Source: Portulaca oleracea
Lineage: Eukaryota > Streptophyta > Magnoliopsida > Caryophyllales > Portulacaceae
Assembly: GCA_029582165.1 (NCBI GenBank)
Contig: CM055874.1
Coordinates: forward strand, 26,678,383-26,742,382
Reading direction: 5' to 3'
Length of the DNA stretch: 64,000 nt
Shown here piece by piece: positions 21,615 through 32,009 of the stretch (its first letter is position 1; the number at the start of each line of letters is the position of its first letter). The translations under genes and the position numbers were made by a program. The notes beneath the pieces are model-generated. The model searched no databases and was not told the DNA's origin. It saw only the letters and a list, made by a program, of their open reading frames with translations.

Positions 21615-22829
21615 CCCTAGTTGAAAGAAGTTTGTCCTCAAACTTGGAGGTTCAAGTTCAAAGACTTCAACTAACCCAACTACAATCTTCACATGGATCA
21701 AGACCTCCACATGAATCATGGTTGTGCCAATGACCTCCATGTGAATCAGGATCTTCACGTGTACCTCCATGCTGTGGTAGATTCGATCTTTCACACTCTT
21801 GTTGTGTAAGAATGTGTCCTGGACACACTTGCTGATGAAGGTCTTTAAAACCTGATTCATAAGTCTCATAATAATAGTAAAGACATAGATTAGGTCACAA
21901 GATGTGACTAACCATACAGGGAGATTTCTTGGGACTTCAGCAGCAGTAATCCCTAATTGAATCTGAACCAAGTTATTTTCCTTCTTCTTTGCAATCACTA
22001 GGGCACTTGACTGAATAGTCTTCTTCTCAATTGTACCCTTGGCGTGACAAGCAGCTGAATTTCGAACCATTAGGTGGAATTAGGGTTCACATGACCTCCT
22101 GCAGATGAAAGCTCACGTTGATTAGACTCCTTGGAGGCTTGTACCACTGAATCCTCGTGATTGGCGACAGTAAGGGGATTCTTTTTAGAGTTGACGTGGC
22201 CGAGACTGGATGGAACAACCTCCTTTGGTTCACTAAACTCAGGGCGTTCAGTGATCATGAAAGATATGATCTTTGAGTCACTCTTAGGAGCCAATTGTGA
22301 TGCCTTTAGGGGAGCTAATGTAACCTTCTTGTTTTTCACCATCAGTGTGTAGGTTTTAGCTCTTCCATCATGTGTAACACTCCTGTCGAATAACCAGGTC
22401 TTCCAAGAAAAATATGACAGGCATCCATAGATAGTACATCACACCAAATAGAATCTTGATAAGACTTTCCAATAGAAAAGCTTACCAAACAGCGCATATT
22501 CACTTTCAAAGCTTTACCTTGGTTGAGCCACTGAACAGTATAGGGCGTGGGGTGTGGGCTTGTAGGGAGCTGTAGCTTGTTCACCATAGCTTGTTCACCA
22601 TAGTAGTTGAGCTGTAGGGAATGGAAGATAGATTCCCGTTGTTGCAGATCTTCAGGAACTGGAGAGCTATTCAGTACTCTCCTCATAACCAGCATCTCTC
22701 CTTGATCTGGTTCTTCCACGACCTCTTCTTCGTATTCGTTAGGGTTGGCATGGGTTTCTCCATCTATGTCCTCCGGTTCAGGATCAAAGAGAGCGTTTTG
22801 AAACTCCATTAGTGTGATGGCTCTCTTGT
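21615..22829 (-). pseudogene. Protease remnant and 3' tail of element C1
   Basis: Frame 22342-22809 carries the linker (GEMLVMRRVLN) and protease flanks (NKLQL, PYTVQWLNQGK), but an ~80-bp deletion near 22600 removes the DGG active-site strand that copy C2 keeps. Frames 22070-22342 and 21615-22070 follow with no RT, RNase H or integrase. The only RT trace is RLMNQVLKTFISKCV near 21840, matching [15 protein letters not shown] just before the YFDD motif of B. It ends in [11 protein letters not shown] at the polypurine tract. The same internal deletion is present in C2, so it is a family trait. Confidence 0.78.
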
Positions 22830-23807
22830 TAGGACATTCAGAAGCAATGTGATCGAGCCCTTGACACCTAAAGCACCTCTTTTTATCCGTGGGTGGAACG
22901 GGAACGGATCTTTGAACAGTTTGAGGAATAGGGTTAGGCGTTTTTGTGGCAGACGGATGGGGATGGGTTTGGCTTTTTTGTGGAGTGTAGGATTGAGGCG
23001 AATAGGAAGTTCTTTAGGAACTATCCTGCTAGGTGTCTCCTTGCCTCTTCTTTTCTTTTGCTGTTCCACTTTGTTAGCCAAAGTACTCAATTCATCAAGA
23101 GTTTCATAAGGTTGAAGTTCCACCACATACCTTATGTTTTCGTTCAAACCAGCAAAATACCTCACAAGAGTTTGAGGTTCATCTTCTTTCAGATTACACC
23201 TCCAGAGTAGGTGTTCGAATTCCTTCGAGTACTCTTCAACAGATTTAGACCGTTGGGATAATTGTTGTAGCCGAAAGTAGTTATCTTTGAAGTAGCTCGC
23301 AGGAAGAAACTTTGCATGAAGTTTCTTTTTCATCTTTTCCCAAGTGCGGACCTTTTCTTTCCCGGCATGCTGTCTCTTCTTCTGTAAGTTAGTCCACCAG
23401 ATGCTAGCATGCTTTTGTAGTTTAAGAGCAATATACTTGACTTTCTTATCATCAGCAATATCTTTCAATTCAAAGACTCTTTCGACAGTTTGAATCTAAT
23501 CAAGAAAGATTTCAGGATCAAGATTACCGTCGAATTCAGGAATATCAACTTTGAAGTCAAGTGTTTCTTCTCTTGGGGGACGTCTAGGGTGACATGAACT
23601 CGTCCAGGAGTGTGTCGATCGTTCAGCTTCGCTAGGGCTGTTGTAGGAGCCCTCCTTGGATGAATCTCTGAGTTCATGTTGTTGTAGATGCATGTACCGC
23701 TTTAGTTGCTCAGAGAGATAAGCGATCCTTCCTTCTAGTTCAGCCTTTTCTTGCTTCCATTGCTCATTAGGATCATCTTCTTCATTGCTTGTGCTCCCAA
23801 ATGCCAT
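22830..23807 (-). pseudogene. Gag of element C1, with one in-frame stop and a frameshift
   Basis: It starts at ATG 23807. It is homologous to B Gag: QLKRYMHLQ, RRPPREE, FDGNLDPE, HASIWWTNLQKKR, FEHLLWRC and DEPQTLVR in the same order. TGG to TAG follows FLD (about 23495). A frameshift near 22900 puts the CCHC zinc knuckle (CFRCQGLDHIASEC, about 22835-22880) in another frame. The conserved Gag explains how an RT-less element could be packaged by a related autonomous element (inference). Confidence 0.82.
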
Positions 23808-24065
23808 GGTAGGGGATTTGGAACGTCCAGAGTGACGTTGGGTAAGAAGGGGTAATGTGTTTAGACTGTTTGTGGAGTTTAGGGTTGCAGGTTGGTACTG
23901 AAGGTTTTAAGGTTATGTGTTTAGTCTTGTAAGTTTAAGCTTTGGACTTTCAGGTCAGGATTTTAGACTTGCAGGTTAAGCTTTAGACTTGCAGGCTAAG
24001 CTTTAGACTTGCAGGTTAAGCTATTGGAATCAAAGGTTACGTGTTTGGTTTACACTCAACCTAGA

Positions 24066-24077
24066 GCTCTGATACCA
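24066..24077 (-). other. Primer-binding site of C1
   Basis: GCTCTGATACCA on +, the exact reverse complement of TGGTATCAGAGC, 4 bp from the LTR start at 24082. Confidence 0.92.
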
Positions 24078-24081
24078 TTTT

Positions 24082-24323
24082 TGATGTATTACCGGATCAA
24101 GAAAGAACCTTAATCCAATAATACATGAAACATCACGTGTAACCAAACAGAGAAGTGGGATGGTTCACGAGATTAGGGTGGAAAAGAGGGGAGTAACTCT
24201 CGTAAAAAGGGGACTTGTGGAGATTATTTTGCCGTGAGGACTTGTGGAGAATTTGGAGGGGGAGAGAGGAGGTTGGCGTGTGGTGTGGGAGAGAGGAGAG
24301 AGGGATGAAGTTTGTTGGAGGAG
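24082..24323 (-). repeat. Family C LTR, 3' part in element sense (split by B4)
   Basis: 242 bp starting TGATGTATTACC. It is interrupted at 24323 by the B4 composite and resumes at 32010. AGGAG at 24319-24323 is one copy of the target duplication. Confidence 0.87.
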
Positions 24324-25147
24324 TGATGTATAATGGGATCACAAAATCTCATTACACAGAAGGGTTTAGGATCTTTAAGAGCGAAGATGAAAATCTCCCT
24401 TCTCAAAGTTCTTAGGATTCGAAAATGGAATGGAAATGGATAGAAAAGATGGAAAGAACTTATGAAAGATTATTACCAAACGAATGTAGTTGATGATCGA
24501 ATGGAAGAACGATTGAATGCTTTGATTGAATGAACGATAATGGCGATTGAAGCTCCTTTGAAGGATAAAGACACACCACCTTCAACACTCTTCAATTCCT
24601 TCCTTTCACCACCAAGGATGCCAACCTTGGATAGAAGAAGGGGAGAAACTCGAAACTCCCTCAAGAGTTCGAAAACTAGCAAGGCTAGAGAGAAAACAAC
24701 AACATCAAGTGTTTGTTTGAATTTTGTATATTGATTGAATTGAATGAGATTACGAGGCACCCAAGGGGTCTATTTATACTAATAGAGGACCCCCCTTGGC
24801 GTGTACATTTCAAGAAAAAGGAGTAAACTAGCTTACATCATCTAATACAAGAAAGACATCATAAAGAAACAAGTGAATTAAGCTAGATTACATTTGATGA
24901 TAACTCTCTCAATTCTTATCCAAATCAAAAGATTCTTGAACCATTGGAAAGCTCATGAAAAGTAGATCATTTCACTCTAGGATACTTTCCTTGGTAGCTT
25001 CATGGTTCTTGAGTTAGAGAGCAAATCATCACTCTTCCATGGTTAAGACAAGTCGAATGTGTACCACATGTGATAGTTTCAAGCTCCTTTTGAATGTAGC
25101 TAAGTACTTGGCTTCCATGATGTAGGTTTGGGACCAAATCTACATCG
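24324..25147 (-). repeat. 3' LTR of B4
   Basis: 824 bp, from TGATGTATAATGGG to TACATCG (last base A to G). TATAAATA lies on the - strand at 24771-24778. It is followed by the complementary polypurine tract. Confidence 0.9.
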
Positions 25148-26238
25148 TTCCCCCCTAGTTGAAAAGAGTTTGTCCTCAAACTAGGAAGTTCTCCATTATC
25201 TCCATAAAAGGGCTTGAGATCACTCACATTAAAAGTGCAACTCCCTTCATAGTCTTCTCCAAGTTGCAATTTATAAGCGTTATCACCAATCTTCTCCAAA
25301 ACTTTATAAGGACCATCTCCTCTTGGTGCAAGCTTACCTTTCCTCTTGGTAGGAAATCTTTCTTTCTTCAAGTGAATCCAAACAAGATCTCCAGGCTCAA
25401 ATACTACCTTCTTCCTTGATTTATTCACTCTACTTGATACACTTGAGGTATACTTCTCAATTTTAGCTCGAACCTCCTCATGTAGCTTCTTAATCTCTTC
25501 CACCCTTTTGTTAGCTTCAAAACTAAACTTTGTTGATGTAGAGATAGGCGTGAGATCCACTGGTTGGAGAGGGTTCCTTCCATAAACAACTTGAAAAGGT
25601 GACAACCCTGAGGCTTTACTTGGACTTCGATTGAAGGCAAATTCAGCATGACATAGAAGAGTATCCCAACCCTTCTTATCTTTACTCACCAATATCCGAA
25701 GAAGAGCTCCCAAAGTGCGATTGGTTACTTCGGTTTGTCCATCCGTTTAGAGATGACATGCGGTGCTAAACTTCAATGTTGTACCAAGCTTCTTCCATAA
25801 AGTAAGCCAAAAATGACTAAGGAACTTGGAATCTCGATCACTCACCATGGTCTTTGGAATGCCATGTAGCTTCACTATTTCCTCAAAATAAAGGTTTGTA
25901 ACCTTAGTAGCATCATAAGTAGTATGGCATGGAATAAAATGTGCCATCTTGGAAAAACTATCAACGACCACCATAATAGAATCTTTGCCTCTTTGTGTTC
26001 TTGGTAGACCAACAACGAAGTCTAAACTCACATCTTCCCATGGATGATGTGGAATGGGCAAAGGAGTATACAACCCTTGTGGTAGAGCATGTGCCTTTGA
26101 AATATTGCAAGTATTACCCCTCTTTACCATATGCTCAACATCTTTAATCATGCTTGGCCAAAAATAATGCTCCTTCATCATAAGGTAGGTCTTTTCAATT
26201 CCAAAGTGACCTGCCAATGATCCTCCATGGACCTCCAT
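25000..26238 (-). pseudogene. Integrase of B4
   Basis: Frame 25747-26238 has the HHCC finger with H4 and H11, but the first Cys of the C-x2-C pair is Gly (KRGNTC). It then has the core with Asp in SLDFVVGLP and in VSDRDSKF. A stop (CAA to TAA) before T-D-G-Q at 25746 removes the last catalytic residue. Frame 25000-25713 continues with the core end, then the GPY/F module (RGDGPYKVLEKIGDNAYK) and FNVSDLKPF. It ends 49 codons inside the LTR at 25000. It is separated from the protease-RT frame by a 1-base deletion near 26285. Confidence 0.87.
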
Positions 26239-26240
26239 GA

Positions 26241-28733
26241 TTAATAACTCTCGGATGCTACTTTTAGGGATACAAAGTTGATTCCTTTGAAGAGAAACCC
26301 ATTTTCAATGTGAAAAAGTTGATGGGGGTGCTTCTTACAAAGCTCATAAACCTCCTTAAAATCCTCATCATTTTCATACAACTCTTTGATATGCTCAAAA
26401 CTAAGGACTCTTGAATCTAAAACATGGGTAAGTAAGTACCTTCTTGATAAAGCATCCGCTCCTTTGTTTAAATGGCCCCCTTTATGTTTGATCACAAAAT
26501 GGAATGCTTGCATATACTCCACCCATTTGGCGTGCCTTGGGTTTAACTTGTGTTGGCCTTGGATGAATTTAAGAGCTTCATGATCACTATGTAAGATGAA
26601 TTCACCACTTAGAAGATAATGCGTCCAATAATCAAGAGCTCTTATGATGGCAGAGAACTCTTTGTCATAGATGCTATACTTCCTCTTAGCTTCATTCAAC
26701 TTCTCACTAAAGTAAGAAATGGGGCGGCCTTCTTGGGTTAGGACGGCTCCAATTCCTACTCCACTTACATCCACTTCAACTTCAAACACTTTATCAAAAC
26801 ATGGTAAAGCAAGAATAAGTGCATGACACAATTTCTCCTTAATCACTTCAAACGCTTCATTAGCACCTCTAGTCCATGTAAACTCCTTCTCTTTCAACAA
26901 TTCGGTCACAGGTGCAAGAATGGAGCTAAAATTCCTTATAAACCTTTTATAGAAAGATGCTAAACCATGAAAGCTTCGTACCTCATGAATGGACTTTGGT
27001 GTAGGCCACTCTTGAATAGCTTTCACCTTCTCCTTGTCGACTTGTATGCCCTCTTCTGAAAGAACATATCCAAGGAACACAATCTTGGATGAGAAGAAAT
27101 GGCATTTCTCCAAATTGGCGTAGAGCTTCTCCTTCTCCAAGATGTACATGACCAACTCTAGATGCTTTACATGTTCCCTTTCACTTCTACTATATATAAG
27201 AATATCATCAAAGTAAACTACTACACATTTGCCAATAAAAGGCTTTAATACATGATTCATTAAACGCATAAAAGTAGATGGTGCATTTGTAAGGCCAAAT
27301 GGCATCACAAGCCATTCATATAATCCCTCCTTGGTCTTGAATGTCGTTTTCCACTCATTTCCTTCATGAATCCTTATTTGATGATATCCACTCCTTAAAT
27401 CAACTTTAGAGAACACAACACTTCCATGTAGCTCATCAAGTAGATCCTCAAGACGTGGGATTGGGAATCTATACTTGATTGTGATTTTGTTTATGGCTCG
27501 ACAATCCATACACATTCTTTGAGACCCATCTTTCTTAGGCACAAGTAAGACCGGAACGGCACATGGACTCATGCTTTCACGCACCAAGCCTTTGGATAGG
27601 AGCTCATCTACTTGCCTTTGTACTTCTTGAGCTTCCTTTGGATTCATTCGATAGGCCGGTTTGTTGGGGAGCATAGAACCCGGAACTAGATCAATTTTGT
27701 GCTCAATTTCTCTTCTTGGAGGTAATCCCTTGGGCATCTCTTTTGGGAACAAGTGCTTGAAACGTTCCAAAAGAGGGTGAAGACGTGCATGCTCAATAAT
27801 TGGGGACGCTTCTTCCTCCTCCAAGTTTGCTAGAATAAGATCTTTATGCTCTTGGAATTCATGATATTCGGCCTTCATGAATGTCACAATGTTAGTCTCC
27901 TCATTTTGTTGTTGTTGTTGGGGACGTATGATCGATGATGGTGAAAGAGGAGCCAAAGTGATCTTCTTTTTGTTGAGAATAAACGTGTATGTGTTCATTC
28001 TCCTATCATGCGTGACATGCCTATCAAAAAGCCAAGGTCTCCCAAACAAAATATGACAAGCATCCATTGGAATTACATCACACCAAATAGAATCTTTATA
28101 GTTTCTACCAATGGAAAGACTTACAAGTGCACTATAAACCACTCGAATTCCCTTCCCATGACTTAGCCGTTGAATGGTGTAAGCGGATGGGTGTGGACTA
28201 ACCTCCAATTGTAGTTTGTTCACCATGGTTGTAGAAGCGGCATTAGTGCAACTTCCTCCATCAATGATTAGAGAACACACCTTGCCTTGAATAGTACACC
28301 TTGTATGAAAGATGTTCTCCCTTTGTTCTAGCTCGTTTGAGGCACAAGCAACACTTAAGGCCCTTCTTACTACTAGCATTTCTCCTTCATCGGCCTCCTC
28401 TACTTCCTCTTCCTCATTCACGTCTACTCCTTCTTCTTCTTTATGTTCATTTTCATGATACTCCGGTTCTACATACAAAGCACTTTGATATTCCACCAAA
28501 GATACTCCCCTTTTGTTAGGACACTCCGAAGCATAATGTCCTAAGCCTTGACAACGAAAACACCATCTTGGGGCTAGGGGTTTTGGGTCTTGGACGTGGG
28601 GTTTGGGGATGGATGGGGGTTGATTTTGTGGTGCTCTTGTGTTTGGTTGTTTTGTGGGGAATGTGGATTGTTGTGGTGGAATGTAAGAACGCGTGTTTTG
28701 TGGGGGTTTGTAAGTGGTTTGATACTTGGTCAT
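26241..28733 (-). pseudogene. Zinc knuckle-protease-RT-RNase H of B4 (830-codon open frame)
   Basis: This is the longest open frame in the window and the best template for the family. Residues: a Pro-rich Gag tail at 1-55; a CCHC knuckle with C58, C61, H66 and C71; an acidic linker at 85-120; protease D158-G159-G160; RT ~375-540 with YFDD at 507-510; RNase H ~650-765 with D655, D717 and D760. It ends by frameshift at residue ~817, where [10 protein letters not shown] becomes GINFVSL through a 1-base deletion (GATTCC-TTTG). All catalytic residues checked are present, so RT could have been active recently. Gag and Pol are in one frame, with no separate pol start. Confidence 0.92.
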
Positions 28734-29458
28734 GTTTTCTTTCCCTCTTTCCTTTCTTTGCCTTTATACTTTTAAGGCCAAAGAACTCAATTCGTCCAAA
28801 GATTGGTAAGGATGTAATTCAACAATGTTACGAATCCAATCATTTAGACCATATAGAAAACGTACCAAAGTTTGAGGTTCATCCTCTTAGAGATCACAAC
28901 GCCAAAGGATATGCTCGAATTCCTTTGTGTACTCCTCAACACTTTTGCTCCCTTGGACCAAACGTTGCAATTTGTCATAGTTATCTTGGAGATAACTTGG
29001 TGGTAGGAACTTTTCTTGCAACTTCTTCTTCATTTTGATCAATGCTTTGATCTTGTCCTTCCCTTGTATTTGCCTTTTCTTTTGCAAGTTAGTCCACCAA
29101 ATGGACGCATGTTTTCACAATTTAAGAGCCACATATTTGACCTTCTTTTCGTCTTGGACTTCCTTAAGATCAAATACACGTTCAACAGTTTGCATTCAAT
29201 CTAGAAAGTTTTCAGGATCAAGATTACCATCAAATTCGGGGATCTCCACTTTGAAGTCGAAACGTTACTCCCTTGGGGGACGTCTTTGTGGCACTTCTTC
29301 ATCACTTTCATTAACCTCACTATCTCCACGGTTCACCCTATGTTGTAGATGCATGTATCTCTTAAGTTGATCGTTGAGATAGATGATTCTTTTCTTCAAA
29401 GGTTCAACATCTTCTTGGGTTCCGTAGGTGTAGGTGTCGAAGTGCTTGAATCTTCCAT
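28734..29458 (-). pseudogene. Gag of B4, broken
   Basis: It starts at ATG 29458. Breaks: a 1-base deletion near 29417 (CTTGGG-TTCC), an in-frame stop in the REE-FDF segment near 29265, a further stop near 29110, and CAA to TAA in DLQEDE near 28888. The conserved Gag segments are otherwise recognisable. The antisense strand shows long open frames here only because the Gag tail is Pro/Gln-rich. Confidence 0.82.
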
Positions 29459-29740
29459 CTTGAACAATTCTTGGTGCAAAAAGATTGCAAGAATCTCGGT
29501 TTTGGGGTTTTGGGGGGGTGAAGGACGAGATGGGTTTGTGTTTATGTGGATTTTGTGTTTGATTTGGGGTTCTTTGTGGAGTTTATGGTTCTTTATGAGT
29601 TCTTAATGAGTTCTTGTTGATTTCTTGATGAGTTCTTGGAAGAACTTATGGGTGGCGTGAGAATGGTGGGATGGTGGGGGATGGATTGGTGAAAAGATTG
29701 TAAAAAGATGGTGCAAGAACTAAGAGAATCAATCTCCTAA

Positions 29741-29752
29741 GCTCTGATACCA
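29741..29752 (-). other. Primer-binding site of B4
   Basis: An exact GCTCTGATACCA on +, 4 bp before the LTR start at 29757. Confidence 0.92.
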
Positions 29753-29756
29753 ATTT

Positions 29757-30595
29757 TGATGTATAATGGGATCACAAGATCTCAATACACAAAAGAGTTT
29801 AGGATCTTTAAGAGCGAAGATGAAAATCTCCCTTCTCAAAGTTCTTAGGATTCGAAAATGGAGCGAAAATGGATGAGAAAGATGGAAAAGAACTATAAAA
29901 GATGATTACCAAATGAATGTTGATGATGAACGAATGATAATGGCGATTGAAGCTCCTTTGAAGGATAAAGACACACCACCTTCAAGACTCTTCAATTCCT
30001 TCCTTTCACCATCAAGGATGCCAACCTTGGATAGAAGAAGGGGAGAAACTCGAAACTCCCTCAAGAGTTCGAAATCTAGCAAGGCTAGAGAGAAAACAAC
30101 AACATGTGTTTGTTTGAATTTTGTATTTGATTGTATTGAATTGAATGGGATTACAAGGCACCCAAGGGGTCTATTTATACTAATAGAGGACCCCCCCCTT
30201 GGCGTGTACAATTCAAGAAAAAGGAGTAAACTACCTTACATCATCTATTACAAGAATGACATCATAAATTCAAGAAAAAGGAGTAAACTAGCTTACATCA
30301 TCTATTACAAGAATGACATCATAAGGAAACAAATAAACTAAGCTAGATTACATTTGATGATAACTTTCTCTATACTTATCCAAATCTAAAGATTCTTGAA
30401 CCGTTGGAAAGCTCTTGAAAAGTAGATCATTTCTTTCTAGGATACTTTCCTTGGTAGCTTCATGGTTCTTGAGTTAGAGAACAAATCATCACTCCTCCAT
30501 AGTTAGGACTATTCGAATGTGTACCATATGTGATAATTTCAAGCTCCTTTTGAATGTAGCTAAGTGCTTGGCTTCCATGATGTAGGTTTAGGATC
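29757..30595 (-). repeat. Inner 5' LTR of B4, last ~20 bp missing
   Basis: Nearly full length. It contains a 57-bp tandem duplication (copies starting 30211 and 30268). It ends at GGTTTAGGATC, where element A sequence takes over through a short overlap (ATC). Confidence 0.87.
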
Positions 30596-31269
30596 ATGTC
30601 ATCTTTAGGTGCTACAAGGATGAGAATGGAGGATGAAGCTTCCAGTGGCTTCAATGTTGAGTTGGTTTATTTCCAACCAAGGTCACTTCTATGGGTGAAC
30701 TTGGAGGTGACAAGAAGACCAAAGAGGAAGAGGTGGAAGCGAAGGAGATCAAAGTATGATGAATGGAGTATCAATCCCCAAACAAACTCAGTGGAGGAAC
30801 TCATTGTTTTTACTGGTGATGTTGATTTTTCGACCTTGATTCTTTTCAAGTTGAATGGAGTTCAATATTTTGGTCAAGGTATGGGATCTCAAGAATTTCC
30901 TTACTACATTATTTTGATGGGCATGAATGAAGCATACTTGAGAATATTTTGGAGTTTCATGAATGCATGTTTTGTGAAATTTCATGTGCTTTGGTGTTGT
31001 GTTGAGAAGGTTATCGTGATTATACAACTTTGGTTGAGTCAAGATAGTGGAATAGCAGTGAAGTCATATTATCTTGATTTTGTGAGCCTTGATGATGCTT
31101 GTTGTGGATTAGTGTGGAATGTTGTTAAGGCCTTGATCATATGTTCTATATTAGGGAGTATGCCTTGGATGTTTACTGTGGAAGTTGTGCTAGGAGGCAC
31201 ATTATCGTGTCATACCTTCACCATATTTAGCAAGAGAAGCATCTATGTCGCATATCCGTTTACTGTGGA
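30596..31269 (+). mobile_element. Captured fragment of element A internal region
   Basis: It matches A copy 2 from about 7166 to 7820, + orientation and so antisense to B4. It keeps the A reading frame open (236 codons from about 30596, with the VEGLIVFTGDVDF-type segment). Its last ~25 bp are rearranged and switch to B LTR sequence at AGTTCTTAGG, a shared 10-mer. It contains no LTR of A, so it did not arrive by ordinary retrotransposition. Confidence 0.85.
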
Positions 31270-32009
31270 AGTTCTTAGGATTCGAAAATGGAATGGAAAT
31301 GGATAGAAAAGATGGAAAGAACTATGAAAGATGATTACCAAACGAAGGTGATTGATGAACGAATGAATGGACGATTGAATGCTTTGATTGAATGAACGAT
31401 AATGGCGATTTGAAGCTTCTTGGAGGATATAGACACACCACCTTCAACACTCTTCAATTCCTTCCTTTCACCACCAAGGATGCCAACCTTGGATAGAAGA
31501 AGGGGAGAAACTCGAAACTCCCTCAAGAGTTCGAAAACTAGCAAAGCTAGAGAGGAAACAACAACATCAAGTGTTTGTTTGAATTTTGTATATTGATTGA
31601 ATTGAATGAGATTACAAGGCACCCAAGGGGTCTATTTATACTAATAGAGGACCCCCCTTGGCGTGTACATTTCAAGAAAAAGGAGTAAACTAGCTTACAT
31701 CATCTAATACAAGAATGACATCATAAAGAAACAAGTGAACTAAGCTAGATTACATTTGATGATAACTCCCTCTATACTTATCCAAATCTAAAGATTCTTG
31801 AACCATTGGAAAGCTCTTGAAAAGTAGATCATTTCACTCTAGGATACGTTCGTTGGTAGCTTCATGGTTCTTGAGTTAGAGAACAAATCATCACTCCTCC
31901 ATAGTTAGGACTATTCGAATGTGTACCACATGTGATAGTTTCAAGCTCCTTTTGAATGTAGCTAAGTGCTTGGCTTCCATGATGTAGGTTTGGGACCAAA
32001 TCTACATCA
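31270..32009 (-). repeat. Outer 5' LTR of B4, inner ~85 bp missing
   Basis: 740 bp of B LTR, starting at TTCTTAGGATTCG and ending in TCTACATCA. The adjoining AGGAG target duplication shows that this is the true outer end of the insertion. Confidence 0.88.

Larger units (their letters stand above)
21615..24081 (-). mobile_element. Internal region of non-autonomous element C1 (gag-protease only)
   Basis: This ~2.5-kb internal region has gag and protease but lacks most of RT, all of RNase H and all of integrase. The layout resembles plant TR-GAG-type non-autonomous elements. Between the Gag start and the primer-binding site (23808-24065) is a leader with short repeats of AAGCTTTAGACTTGCAGG, and no gene. 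Confidence 0.8.
24324..32009 (-). mobile_element. Composite element B4 nested in the C LTR, target duplication AGGAG
   Basis: A 7.7-kb insertion with perfect 5-bp flanks (24319-24323 and 32010-32014, both AGGAG). It contains, from left to right on +: a full B LTR, the B4 internal region, a second B LTR, a 0.67-kb antisense piece of element A, and a B LTR lacking its inner ~85 bp. The flanks show that the outer ends integrated as a unit. Confidence 0.9.

Noticed and set aside
28568..29038. Long + strand frames (also 16649-17017, 51628-52098, 57081-57338) with Gly/Val/Trp/Leu-rich products
   Set aside because: They are antisense to the Pro/Gln-rich Gag tail and zinc-knuckle region of family B, and recur in every copy for that reason.
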